DNA from: Aeromicrobium sp. Sec7.5
GTDB lineage: Bacteria; Actinomycetota; Actinomycetes; Propionibacteriales; Nocardioidaceae
NCBI RefSeq assembly: GCF_036867135.1
Contig: NZ_JBAJIJ010000001.1
Location: 992,001-1,056,000 of the forward strand
Reading direction: 5' to 3'
DNA: 64,000 nt
The position numbers and the translations under genes are program-made. Each line of letters begins with the position of its first letter. The first letter of the stretch is position 1. This document shows, in pieces, positions 10,879 through 19,338 of the stretch. The notes under the pieces were generated by a model, which was not told the DNA's origin, did not search any database, and saw nothing but the letters and a program-made list of their open reading frames with translations.

Positions 10879-11264
10879 GCGGTGGCTCCCGTCGTCAGTG
10901 AGGCGAGAGGGAGCGGGTCGCCACCTGCCGCGATCGGACGGACCTCGAGCCGCACCGCGTCGCCGATGACGGCGGTGGTGGCGTCGGAGCCGTCGAGCCG
11001 CGACATCATGCGGAACCCCTCGGCGACGTCGAGGATCACCACCGTGTACGGGTCCTGGTCGCGCGGGGAGATCGTCGTGGCGGAGTAGATCGTGGCGTCG
11101 CCCGCGCTCTCGGTCCAGGCCAGCTCGCGGGTGCCACACGTCGGGCAGACCGGGCGCGGCGGGAAGACGGCGTGACCGTCCCCGCACCTCTGAAAGGCCA
11201 GCGCACCCTCGGTCAGCCGGCGTCGGTACGTCGCGTCCAGCGACCTTTCCTGGGCGAGCGACAT
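10875..11264 (-). CDS. DUF35 OB-fold/zinc-ribbon acyl-CoA-associated protein
   Basis: This 129-residue protein has a rubredoxin-like zinc ribbon followed by an OB-fold (DATIYSATTISPRDQDPYTVVILDVAEG). Ribbon cysteines seen are C27, C40 and C43 (RCGDG...VCPTCG). The usual fourth cysteine of the first knuckle is missing, so metal binding may be weak or absent. DUF35 proteins bind acyl-CoA and form complexes with thiolase-like aldolases, and the coupled downstream gene is exactly such a protein. The start at 11264 has a strong upstream AGGAGGA on its strand; an upstream in-frame ATG at 11348 would extend through the promoter region. Confidence 0.85.
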   Translation of the reverse strand: MSLAQERSLDATYRRRLTEGALAFQRCGDGHAVFPPRPVCPTCGTRELAWTESAGDATIYSATTISPRDQDPYTVVILDVAEGFRMMSRLDGSDATTAVIGDAVRLEVRPIAAGGDPLPLASLTTGATA

Positions 11265-11294
11265 CGATTCCTCCTGGGGTTCAGCGGGGGACAG

Positions 11295-11334
11295 TTGAAG
11301 ATAGCATTCATGATAGTATACATTCATGCATGAA
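11295..11334. promoter_or_regulatory. Divergent promoter/operator region of the CoA-transferase and DUF35 operons
   Basis: This AT-rich island lies in otherwise GC-rich DNA. A rightward sigma70-like promoter is visible: TTGAAG (11295-11300), a 16-base spacer, then TATACA (11317-11322). The perfect 12-bp palindrome TTCATGCATGAA covers 11323-11334, and ATTCATG is repeated at 11306-11312 and 11322-11328 around a central GTATAC. This looks like a dimeric-repressor operator (TetR, MarR or GntR type) placed to control both divergent operons. No candidate regulator gene adjoins it in this window. Confidence 0.6.
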
Positions 11335-11374
11335 GTTGCTAGCCCCATGCAGGACCAGCTGAAAAGGAGTCGTC

Positions 11375-12589
11375 GTGACCGGTGAGACAGACCGCACTGG
11401 CCCGCTCAGTGGGGTGCGCATCCTCGACCTGACGCGGGTCGTGATGGGTCCCCTGGCCACGCAGGTGCTGGCCGACCAGGGTGCCGACGTGATCCTCGTC
11501 GAGGCGCCCGGCGGTGACACGAACCGCGTGATGGGCCCGGGCCCGCACCCGGAGCTCTCTGGCATCGCGCTCAACCTGCTGCGCAACAAGCGGTCCATCG
11601 ACATCGACCTGAAGTCGGAGGAGGGTCGCGAGATCATCCGCGCCCTCGTGCCCGAGTGCGACGTCGTGGTCGCCACGATGCGTCCGCAGGTCCTGCGTCG
11701 CCTTGGCCTCGACTACGAGTCCCTGAAGCTGCTCAAGCCCGACCTCGTCTACTGCCAGGCCCAGGGATTCCCGCTCGACAGCGCCCGCGCCGAGGAGCCG
11801 GCGTACGACGACATCATCCAGGCCGCCAGTGGCGTGGCCGACATGGTCGAGCGGGTCACGGGGGAGCCGTCACTGCTGCCGACGATCTTCGCCGACAAGG
11901 TCTGCGGGCTCGTCATGGCGCAGGCGATCGTCGCGGCGCTGTTCCACCGCGAGCGCACCGGCCACGGCCAGCACGTCGAAGTGCCGATGCAGCAGGCGAC
12001 CGCAGCGTTCATGCTCGCCGAGCACGGCAGCGGCGCCATCCCGGAGCCGCCGATCGCCGAGGGCGGCCGGCCGGCTGCCGGGTACCCCCGCGTGCTCTCG
12101 CCGGAGCGTCGACCGCACCCCACCAAGGACGGGCTCGTCCACCTCTTCCCGTACCTGCCGAAGCACTACGCACGGCTCTTCGCGGCCGCCGGTGTCGAGG
12201 GAGCCGAGCATGACGAGCGCTACGTCGATCAGCGCGCGACGCTCGTGAACTCTGACTCGCTGTACCGCGAGGTCCGCAAGTACGGCCCCACCCGGACGAC
12301 GGAGGAGTGGCTCGAGTTCTGCCGCGCCGAGGGCATTCCGGCGACCAAGGTCGCGACCCTCCAGGGCCTCGTCGACGAACTCGAGCTGACCCAGCACCCG
12401 ACCGTCGGTCGGTACCGGCTGGTGCCCCAGATGGCGAACTTCTCCCGGACCCCCGGAGGTCTTCGACGGGATGCGCCGATGATCGGCGAGCACACCGACG
12501 AGGTGCTGGCCGAGTTCCTCCCACAACAGGCTCATCCGGCCGGCGTGGGAGACGTGGAACCGATGCAGACGGCGAGAGGACTGGCATGA
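11375..12589 (+). CDS. CaiB/BaiF family III CoA-transferase
   Basis: This 404-residue family III CoA-transferase moves CoA from a donor thioester to a carboxylic acid, and would activate the pathway substrate or recycle CoA. Signature regions are LSGVRILDLTRVVMGPLATQ near the N-terminus, EAPGGDTNR, and NKRSIDIDLK. The YDDIIQAASG segment has the likely catalytic aspartate at D145 (four residues before Q149). The GTG start at 11375 follows a clear AAAAGGAGT. It is the first gene of a six-gene operon, and the next gene overlaps its stop by ATGA. Confidence 0.9.
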   Translation: MTGETDRTGPLSGVRILDLTRVVMGPLATQVLADQGADVILVEAPGGDTNRVMGPGPHPELSGIALNLLRNKRSIDIDLKSEEGREIIRALVPECDVVVATMRPQVLRRLGLDYESLKLLKPDLVYCQAQGFPLDSARAEEPAYDDIIQAASGVADMVERVTGEPSLLPTIFADKVCGLVMAQAIVAALFHRERTGHGQHVEVPMQQATAAFMLAEHGSGAIPEPPIAEGGRPAAGYPRVLSPERRPHPTKDGLVHLFPYLPKHYARLFAAAGVEGAEHDERYVDQRATLVNSDSLYREVRKYGPTRTTEEWLEFCRAEGIPATKVATLQGLVDELELTQHPTVGRYRLVPQMANFSRTPGGLRRDAPMIGEHTDEVLAEFLPQQAHPAGVGDVEPMQTARGLA

Positions 12590-13716
12590 GACTCCAGGCG
12601 ACGGAGCTGACCCGCGCCGAGCGTGACCTGCAGGACGAGGTCCGCTCGTGGCTCGACGAACGGCTGCCGGAGGGTTCTTACCCGCTTGGTCTCGGCATGG
12701 CAGGCGCGATCGACCCCGAGTTCTCGCGTGATCTCGGCGCGCAGGGATGGCTCGGCATGTCGCTGCCGGTCGAGCACGGTGGCCACGGCCGTACGGCGGT
12801 CGACCGTCTCGTGGTCGTCGAGGCTCTCCTCGCCCGCGGCGCACCGGTCGGCTACCACTGGATCGGCGACCGCCAGTCGGGGCCGAGCATCGCGGCCAAT
12901 GGCACCGAGCTCCAGAAGAAGGAGCTCCTGCCCGGCATCGCGAGTGGCGAGCTGTCGTTCTCGATCGGCATGAGCGAGCCCGACTCGGGCTCCGACCTGG
13001 CCTCGGTCCGCACCCGTGCCGAGCGCGTTGACGGCGGCTGGGTCGTCAACGGAGCCAAGATCTGGACGACCGGCGCCTTCGAGGCGACTCACATCCTGTC
13101 GCTGTTCCGAACCTCGGAGGACCGCCACTCCGGCCTCACGCAATTCATCGTCGACCGGCACGCCCCGGGCCTGACCGTATCGCCGATCGAGTTCATCGAC
13201 GGCACGAAGGACTTCTGCGAGCTGTCGTTCGTCGACATGTTCATCTCCGACGAGTGGCGCCTCGGTGAGGTCGGATCCGGCTGGGGCCAGAACACCGGAG
13301 AGCTCGCCTTGGAGCGCGGCGGCGTCGACCGCTGGATGTCGGCGATGCCGCTGGTCGAGCGCTGGGCCGTCAGGGAGGCAGCGGCGTCCGGCACCCGCGC
13401 GACGGCCGAGCTCGGCTCGATCGTGGCGCGTTGCTGGGCCTTCCGGGGCATGAGCCTCGCGGTGGCCCGCATGGTCGACGACGGACAGTCGCCGGTCACC
13501 GAGGCCGCACTGATCAAGGAGATGGCGACCCGTTTCGAGCAGGAGTGTCTCGAGGTCATGGTGCGCCACCTGGGCCGGCCGCTCCGCGCCGATGCCGACG
13601 ACCCGTACGAGGCGCTCCTCGCCAAGGCGGTGCAGGTCGCCCCCTCCTGGACCATCCGGGGCGGCACCAACGAGATCTTGCGGTCGGTCATCTCGAAGGG
13701 GCTGCGCACACGATGA
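12586..13716 (+). CDS. Acyl-CoA dehydrogenase
   Basis: This 376-residue acyl-CoA dehydrogenase has the flavin/substrate motif GMSEPDSGSDLASVRT, VNGAKIWTTGA, and the C-terminal IRGGTNEILRSVISKGL. It is coupled to the CoA-transferase by an ATGA overlap and followed at once by a divergent ACAD-like gene. The pair probably forms a second alpha/beta enzyme of the island, parallel to the genes at 2925-5095. Having two such pairs suggests desaturation of two different intermediates or at two ring or chain positions. Confidence 0.88.
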   Translation: MRLQATELTRAERDLQDEVRSWLDERLPEGSYPLGLGMAGAIDPEFSRDLGAQGWLGMSLPVEHGGHGRTAVDRLVVVEALLARGAPVGYHWIGDRQSGPSIAANGTELQKKELLPGIASGELSFSIGMSEPDSGSDLASVRTRAERVDGGWVVNGAKIWTTGAFEATHILSLFRTSEDRHSGLTQFIVDRHAPGLTVSPIEFIDGTKDFCELSFVDMFISDEWRLGEVGSGWGQNTGELALERGGVDRWMSAMPLVERWAVREAAASGTRATAELGSIVARCWAFRGMSLAVARMVDDGQSPVTEAALIKEMATRFEQECLEVMVRHLGRPLRADADDPYEALLAKAVQVAPSWTIRGGTNEILRSVISKGLRTR

Positions 13717-14801
13717 AGGACGAAACGATGAGCGAGACCGTGAGGGCCGACGAGGAGCTCGTCGAGCTGATGGAGGACTTCTTCGCCCGCGAGGTCACGC
13801 CCGACCTGGTCGACGCGACCGAGCGCTCGGGAGAGCTGCCGAGGGCGCTCTGGGACCGAGCCGAGGCGGTGCAGGTCCCCTGGATCGGCATCTCCGAGGA
13901 GCACGGAGGCGTTGGCGGCACGTTCGCCGACGTCGTCGCGCTCGTGCATCACGCCGCGTACCGCGCGACCCCGCTGCCTGTGCTCGAGCACCACCTCGCC
14001 GCGAGGCTGCTCGTTCGCGCCGGCCTCGGCCACGTCGACGGTCCGATGACGGTCGCTGGCATCTCGCGGCACGACGACGTCCCGATCGTGAGTGACGCCA
14101 TGATCGACGGCCGGATCCCGGATGTGCCATGGGCCGCCGACGTCACCGCGGTCGTCCTGCTGACCCGGGACGAACAGGGAGACGACGTCGTCGTTCTGGT
14201 GCGTCGCGACGACTTCACGGTGGAGGTGTCGACCGACCTCGCTGGCACCCCCGTGCCGACCGTGGTGCTGTCCGAAGCGCCGGCCGTGGTCGGACAGCTC
14301 GAGGGCGGTGCCGACGCTTTCCTGCGGTACGCCGAGGTGCTGCGGTGCTCGGCACTCGCCGGTCTGCTGCGTCGCCTCTACGACCTCACGTCGGGCTACG
14401 TCTCAGAGCGTCACCAGTTCGGCAAGCCGGTCGGATCGTTCCAGGCCGTGCAGCTCCACACCGTCACGTTGGCCCAAGCGGCCTCGATATCGATGCTCAG
14501 TGTCGACCGCGCCGCAGCGGCCGTCGCGTCGGGCTCAGGCGAGTTCGAGGTCGCGGCCGCATCGGTGGTCGTCGGACAGCATGCGGTGCGCGCCGCGGCC
14601 GCCGCGCACCAGGCTCATGGCGCGATCGGCATGACCCGCGAGTACCCGTTGCAGCAGGTGACCCGCCGTATCCACGCGATGCGCCAGCTCTGGGAACCAT
14701 CGACCCAGGCCGAGGAGCGCGTGGGCCACATCGCCCTGGTGGCGCCGCGGCTCTCCGAGCTAGTCGCCCGCCACCCCGAGGAAGGACTCCAGTCCGCATG
14801 A
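13713..14801 (+). CDS. Acyl-CoA dehydrogenase family protein (divergent partner subunit)
   Basis: This protein of 362 residues (or 357) has a recognisable ACAD C-terminal domain (ERHQFGKPVGSFQAVQLHTV; HQAHGAIGMTREYPLQQVTR) and a weak middle domain without the GxSExxxGSD motif. It is probably the non-flavin subunit of a pair with the upstream ACAD. Two starts are possible. The ATG at 13713 overlaps the previous stop (ATGA). The ATG at 13728 has GAAGGA seven bases upstream. The overlap matches the style of this operon. The crotonase gene again overlaps its stop by ATGA. Confidence 0.83.
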   Translation: MKDETMSETVRADEELVELMEDFFAREVTPDLVDATERSGELPRALWDRAEAVQVPWIGISEEHGGVGGTFADVVALVHHAAYRATPLPVLEHHLAARLLVRAGLGHVDGPMTVAGISRHDDVPIVSDAMIDGRIPDVPWAADVTAVVLLTRDEQGDDVVVLVRRDDFTVEVSTDLAGTPVPTVVLSEAPAVVGQLEGGADAFLRYAEVLRCSALAGLLRRLYDLTSGYVSERHQFGKPVGSFQAVQLHTVTLAQAASISMLSVDRAAAAVASGSGEFEVAAASVVVGQHAVRAAAAAHQAHGAIGMTREYPLQQVTRRIHAMRQLWEPSTQAEERVGHIALVAPRLSELVARHPEEGLQSA

Positions 14802-15592
14802 TCGACACCAGCAACACCGTCCCCGTCGCTGTCACCCACCAGGGTCACGTCGCCACGATCGAGGTGCAACGCCCGCCGACGAACTACTTCGACCTCGACG
14901 TGCTCCGTCGCATCGCCGACCTGGGGCTCGAGCTTGCCGAGTCCGGCACCCGCGCCATCGTTCTCGCCTCCCAGGGCAAGCACTTCTGCGCCGGTGCCAA
15001 CTTCGGCAGCGGCGGGATGGGGCAGGATCGCGTCGCGGAGTCGCGCGAGATCTACCGCGCAGCGCACCGCATCTTCACGATCCCCGTGCCGGTCGTCGCC
15101 GCGGTGCAAGGCTCGGCGGTCGGCGGCGGGTTGGGTCTGGCCTGCGCCGTTGACTTTCGTGTGGCTGCGCCTTCGACGCGCTTCCACGCGAACTTCGCTC
15201 AACTGGGGTTCCACCAAGGTTTCGGGCTGAGCGTGTCCCTGCCCCGCATCGTCGGCACCCAGACGGCTTCACGACTGCTGCTGACGGCCGAGCGCGTCAC
15301 GGGTGAGCAGGCCGCGACGATCGGTCTGGCGGACGTCCTGGTCGGTGACGAGGACGACGCGAACGCCGCGGTCCGGGAGGGCGCCCTGGGTCTCGCCACG
15401 ACGCTGGCGGCACGGGCACCACTCGCCGTACGCTCCATGCGCACGACACTGCGGGACGGGTTGGCCGACGAGGTCGCCGCGATCCTCGAACGTGAGATCA
15501 GCGAGCAGGCCCGCCTGTGGCAGACCGCTGACTCGACCGAGGGGATCGCCGCGAATCTCGAGCGACGTCCGGCAGAGTTCACTGGCCGCTGA
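14798..15592 (+). CDS. Enoyl-CoA hydratase/isomerase (crotonase) family protein
   Basis: This 264-residue crotonase has QRPPTNYFDLDVL, the oxyanion region GKHFCAGANFGSG and VQGSAVGGGLGLACAVDFR. The two canonical catalytic glutamates are absent (G/L in GGGLGL; N in FHANFAQLGF), and GFHQGFGLSVSLPR replaces the usual P-G-A-GG loop. It is thus a divergent hydratase, isomerase or lyase of the crotonase fold. Translation is coupled to the preceding ACAD-like gene. It probably hydrates or rearranges the enoyl-CoA formed by the upstream ACAD pair. Confidence 0.85.
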   Translation: MIDTSNTVPVAVTHQGHVATIEVQRPPTNYFDLDVLRRIADLGLELAESGTRAIVLASQGKHFCAGANFGSGGMGQDRVAESREIYRAAHRIFTIPVPVVAAVQGSAVGGGLGLACAVDFRVAAPSTRFHANFAQLGFHQGFGLSVSLPRIVGTQTASRLLLTAERVTGEQAATIGLADVLVGDEDDANAAVREGALGLATTLAARAPLAVRSMRTTLRDGLADEVAAILEREISEQARLWQTADSTEGIAANLERRPAEFTGR

Positions 15593-15641
15593 TCCGCGGT
15601 CAGCCAGATCTGTCAGACCGAGCGCGTTGGAAGGGCATCAC

Positions 15642-16778
15642 ATGAGGATCCGCGGAGCAGTGCTGGAGCGCATCGGAGACCCGGCCCCGTTCGAGGAGTC
15701 CCGGCCCGTCCGGGTCGTCGAGCTCGAGCTTGACGAGCCCGGACCCACGGAGGTCCTGGTCGAGATCGAGGCTGCAGGCGTCTGCCACTCCGACCTCTCC
15801 GTGGTCGACGGCAATCGCCCACGACCTGTGCCGATGTTGCTCGGCCACGAGGCCGCGGGGCTCGTCCGGGTTGTCGGGTCGGACGTCGCCGGCCTCCCGC
15901 TCGGAACCCGCGTGGTGATGACCTTCCTGCCCCGGTGCGGCGAGTGCGGCGGCTGTCGCACGGACGGCATGGCACCCTGCCAGCCGGGGTCAGTCGCCAA
16001 CGGCGCCGGAGTGCTGCTCGCCGGGGGGAGCCGGTTGCACGACGGGACCTCCCAGATCGCCCACCACCTCGGGGTCTCGGCCTTCGCCACGCACGCCGTG
16101 GTCGACCGTCGTTCGCTCGTGGTCGTGGACCACGACGTCCCGGCCGACGTGGCCGCCGTCCTCGGATGCGCGGTCCTGACGGGCGGAGGGGCGGTCATCA
16201 ACGTGGCGAAGCCGCGCCCGGGGTCGAGCATCGCCGTGGTTGGTCTGGGCGGCGTGGGCCTCGCCGCTGCGATCACGGCCCTCGCCCATGACGACGTTCG
16301 AGTCATCGGTATCGACATGCTCGAGCACAAGCTCGCCGCTGCCCGCGATCTCGGCGTCCACGAGACCTACACGCCGCAGGAGGCCGCTGAGAAGGGCATC
16401 AAGGCCGATGCCGTAATCGAGGCCGTCGGCCGGGGAGCCGTGTTCGCCTCCGCCCTCGCCCTCACCGCCCCCGGTGGCCGGACGATTACGGTCGGCTTGC
16501 CGACACCCCAGGAGACCGTCGAGATCTCGCCGCTGGCCCTGGTGGCCGAGGGCCGCACGATCGTCGGCAGCTACCTGGGTTCTGCCGTGCCGTCCCGTGA
16601 CATCCCGATCTTCGTGGACCTGTGGCGTGCCGGGAAGCTGCCGGTCGAGAAGCTCATCAGCTCGACCATCGGGCTCGAGGGGATCAACCGGGCGATGGAC
16701 CTGCTCGCGAGCGGTGCGGAGCTGCGCCAGATCGTCCGGCTCGACGCGAGCGCCGACCCGGCCGAAACTCGCGCGTGA
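15642..16778 (+). CDS. Zinc-dependent alcohol dehydrogenase (MDR superfamily)
   Basis: This 378-residue medium-chain dehydrogenase has catalytic zinc ligands C48 and H69-E70 (GVCHSDLS, LLGHEAAG), a four-cysteine structural zinc lobe (C99, C102, C105, C113) and the nucleotide motif VVGLGGVGLAAA. The layout matches the class III/benzyl-alcohol-type ADHs that oxidise primary alcohols with NAD. An aldehyde dehydrogenase starts at its stop (GTGA), so alcohol to aldehyde to acid is the likely two-step role. In the operon this could oxidise a side-chain alcohol or the aldehyde released by aldol cleavage. Confidence 0.88.
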   Translation: MRIRGAVLERIGDPAPFEESRPVRVVELELDEPGPTEVLVEIEAAGVCHSDLSVVDGNRPRPVPMLLGHEAAGLVRVVGSDVAGLPLGTRVVMTFLPRCGECGGCRTDGMAPCQPGSVANGAGVLLAGGSRLHDGTSQIAHHLGVSAFATHAVVDRRSLVVVDHDVPADVAAVLGCAVLTGGGAVINVAKPRPGSSIAVVGLGGVGLAAAITALAHDDVRVIGIDMLEHKLAAARDLGVHETYTPQEAAEKGIKADAVIEAVGRGAVFASALALTAPGGRTITVGLPTPQETVEISPLALVAEGRTIVGSYLGSAVPSRDIPIFVDLWRAGKLPVEKLISSTIGLEGINRAMDLLASGAELRQIVRLDASADPAETRA

Positions 16779-18229
16779 GCGTCGCGCAGTACATCGACGA
16801 CCTGCTCGGTGGCGCGAAGGCTGACCTGTTCGTCGACGGCACGTGGCGTGGGGCGTCCTCGGGCCGGCGGTTCGTCGTGGCCGACCCGGCGACGGGAGAG
16901 CCGCTGACCCAGGTCGCCGACGGCGACGCGAGCGACGGGTCCGCAGCACTCACCGCGGCCGACCGGGCGCAGGAGTCGTGGGCGGAGGTCGCGCCGCGCG
17001 CTCGGGCGATCCTCCTGGTGGCAGCCTTCGACCTCGTCCACGAGAACACCAACGGCTTTGCCCGCCTCATCACGGCCGAGATGGGCAAGGCGCGCGGTGA
17101 GGTCGCCTACGGCGCCGAGTTCCTGCGGTGGTTCGCAGAGGAGGCCGTCCGCATCGATGGTCGAACCGGCACGCTGCCGAGCGGACGACTCCACATGCTC
17201 GTGAACCGCCGACCGGTGGGCCCGTGCCTGCTCATCACGCCGTGGAACTTCCCGCTGGCGATGGCGACACGCAAGATCGCTCCCGCGCTGGCGGCGGGGT
17301 GCACCGCGGTCGTGAAGCCGGCCGAGCTGACCCCGCTCACGACACTCGCCCTCGCGAAGATCTTCGAGGAGGTCGGCCTGCCGCCCGGGGTGCTGAACGT
17401 CGTGACCACCGCGGACCCTGCGACGGCGACCGGCCATCTCCTGGCCGATCCGCGCCTGCGGAAGCTCTCGTTCACCGGCTCGACCCCCGTGGGCAAGCGG
17501 CTGCTGGCCTCGGCTGCCGACGGGGTGCTGCGGTGCTCGATGGAGCTCGGAGGCAGTGCGCCGTTCGTGGTCTTCGATGACGCCGACCTCGATGCAGCGG
17601 TCGAGGGAGCCATTGCGGCCAAGACCAGGAACATCGGCGAGGCCTGCACCGCGGCGAACCGATTCCTGGTGCAGACGTCGATCCGTGAGAAGTTCGTCGA
17701 GCGGTTTGCCGCATCGATGGACGCGCTCGTCCTCGGACCGGGCACGGACGCCGGGACGGATCTCGGACCTCTGATCGACGAGCGGTCGCGCCGGCGCGTG
17801 CACGGTCTGGTCGCCGACGCCGTCGCCGACGGAGCGCGTCTGGTCGTCGGTGGCGAGCTGCCGGACGGTCCTGGCTACTTCTACCCACCCACTGTGCTCG
17901 ACGGCGTCGGTGCCGACTCCCGCGTCGTGACCGAGGAGATCTTCGGCCCGGTCGCGCCGGTGCAGAGTTTCGTCGACGAGGACGACGCGGCGCGCCTGGC
18001 CAACTCCACGCCGTACGGGTTGGCGGCTTACGTCTACACGCGCGACCTCGACCGTACGTTGCGGTTCGTCCCGCGCCTGCAGTTCGGGATGGTCGGCGTG
18101 AACACGGGTGTCGTGTCGGATCCTGCGGCGCCGTTCGGCGGGGTCAAGGAGTCGGGGCTGGGCCGCGAGGGCGGCCGCGAGGGCATCGACGAGTACCTCG
18201 AGCACCAGTATGTGGGAATCGCGCGGTGA
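16775..18229 (+). CDS. NAD(P)-dependent aldehyde dehydrogenase (succinate-semialdehyde dehydrogenase-like)
   Basis: This 484-residue ALDH has all the catalytic landmarks: N158 in TPWNFPLA, K181 in VVKPAEL, E257 in MELGG and C291 in GEACTAANRF. It ends in the usual PFGGVKESGLGREGG segment. Overall it resembles SSADH/GabD-type enzymes. The GTG start at 16775 overlaps the ADH stop. It would oxidise the aldehyde produced by the upstream alcohol dehydrogenase to a carboxylic acid. It is the last gene of the operon; the 70 bases that follow hold no clear terminator. Confidence 0.9.
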   Translation: MSVAQYIDDLLGGAKADLFVDGTWRGASSGRRFVVADPATGEPLTQVADGDASDGSAALTAADRAQESWAEVAPRARAILLVAAFDLVHENTNGFARLITAEMGKARGEVAYGAEFLRWFAEEAVRIDGRTGTLPSGRLHMLVNRRPVGPCLLITPWNFPLAMATRKIAPALAAGCTAVVKPAELTPLTTLALAKIFEEVGLPPGVLNVVTTADPATATGHLLADPRLRKLSFTGSTPVGKRLLASAADGVLRCSMELGGSAPFVVFDDADLDAAVEGAIAAKTRNIGEACTAANRFLVQTSIREKFVERFAASMDALVLGPGTDAGTDLGPLIDERSRRRVHGLVADAVADGARLVVGGELPDGPGYFYPPTVLDGVGADSRVVTEEIFGPVAPVQSFVDEDDAARLANSTPYGLAAYVYTRDLDRTLRFVPRLQFGMVGVNTGVVSDPAAPFGGVKESGLGREGGREGIDEYLEHQYVGIAR

Positions 18230-18300
18230 TCGCAGCACCCACCCGTTGAGGGCCCCTTGAGAAGTCCTGGTTCCTCGTCGCCCCTCGAGTGGCGCAGACG

Positions 18301-18693
18301 CTACGCCTGCGGCTTGACCGCCAGCACCGCGCAGGGGGCCTCCAGGATGACGCGCTGGGCGACGCTGCCGAGCAGGAGCTTGCCGACCGGTGAACGGTGT
18401 CGGACCCCGATCACGATCGTCGAGACGTCGTCCTTCTCGGCGAGCTCGAGGATCGCCTCGACAATGTCGGTGTTCTCGGGGCGCTCGACGGTGGCATCGA
18501 CCCCGGCGGCGCGAGCCTGCTCGACGAGGGTGGTGAGCGCCTCGTCCGACGCTGCGTGGGAATCAACCAGCGCACCGCCGCGCAACGCGTTGACGATCAC
18601 GAGGGGCACGCCGTGGGCGGCCGCCTCGGCGATCGCGACCGGCGCCGCGGCATCGCCGGGCTCGGAGGGGACGTAGGACAGCAAGATCGTCAT
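18301..18693 (-). CDS. Universal stress protein (UspA family)
   Basis: This 130-residue single-domain UspA protein has an N-terminal beta-strand MTILLSYVPSEPG and the C-terminal ATP-binding type motif GVRHRSPVGKLLLGSVAQRV (G-x2-x-G-x9-G-S form). The start has TAGGAT exactly six bases upstream, which fits a leaderless transcript. It is divergent from the DinB-fold gene and convergent with the ALDH gene. The client process is unknown. Confidence 0.9.
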   Translation of the reverse strand: MTILLSYVPSEPGDAAAPVAIAEAAAHGVPLVIVNALRGGALVDSHAASDEALTTLVEQARAAGVDATVERPENTDIVEAILELAEKDDVSTIVIGVRHRSPVGKLLLGSVAQRVILEAPCAVLAVKPQA

Positions 18694-18764
18694 GGGGTCA
18701 TCCTACCCATGATGTATGCACAAACGAATGCGATCTTTGTCGCCTGTAGTGCCACGATGACGGC

Positions 18765-19337
18765 ATGTCCGCCGATGACAAGGCCATGCTCGTGCAGTAC
18801 CTCGACCAACTGCGTGAGGCGTGGCTCTGGAAGCTCGAGGGCGTCGACGACCTCGACGTGCGTCGACCGCTGACCGCGACCGGCACCAACCTGCTGGGAC
18901 TGACCAAGCACGTGGCCGCCTGCACGGCGGAGTACTTCGGCCTCGTGTTCGACCGGCCGTTCCCGGGCGACCTGCCGCTCAGCGACGACGACCCGCTGAT
19001 CGACCTGTGGTGCCCGGCCGACGAGTCACGGGCCGACGTGCTCGACCTGTGGAGCCGCGCCTGGGCCCATGCCGACGCGACGATCGAGGCGCTGCCGCTG
19101 GAGGCCGCCGGCCGGGTGCCCTGGTGGGGCGACCGGGGTGGCGTGACGCTGCAGCAGATCCTGGTGCACATGACCGTGGAGCTCGCGCGGCACGCGGGCC
19201 AGCTGGACGTCCTGCGGGAAGGCCTGGACGGATTCACCGGGCTGAGACCGGGCGTGGAGAACATGCCCGACGGGACCGACTGGCCCGCCCACGTGGCCCG
19301 CGTCGAGCAGGCCGCCCGCGAGGCGGCCGGACGCTGA
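18765..19337 (+). CDS. DinB/DUF664 four-helix protein (possible thiol-dependent enzyme)
   Basis: This 190-residue protein of the DinB/DUF664 superfamily begins with a helical MLVQYLDQLREAWLWKLEG. It has histidines spaced as in the metal-binding triad: LTKHVAAC, and HMTVELARHAGQLDVLRE. Characterised relatives include mycothiol-dependent transferases and isomerases, so a mycothiol-linked detoxification role is possible but unproven. CACGAT lies six bases before the ATG, the same spacing as at the other leaderless starts in this window. Confidence 0.85.
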   Translation: MSADDKAMLVQYLDQLREAWLWKLEGVDDLDVRRPLTATGTNLLGLTKHVAACTAEYFGLVFDRPFPGDLPLSDDDPLIDLWCPADESRADVLDLWSRAWAHADATIEALPLEAAGRVPWWGDRGGVTLQQILVHMTVELARHAGQLDVLREGLDGFTGLRPGVENMPDGTDWPAHVARVEQAAREAAGR

Positions 19338-19338
19338 C

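Noticed and set aside
16571-18238. Long minus-strand open frame opposite the ADH/ALDH genes
   Set aside because: Arg/Gly-rich shadow of the ALDH gene without domain signature.
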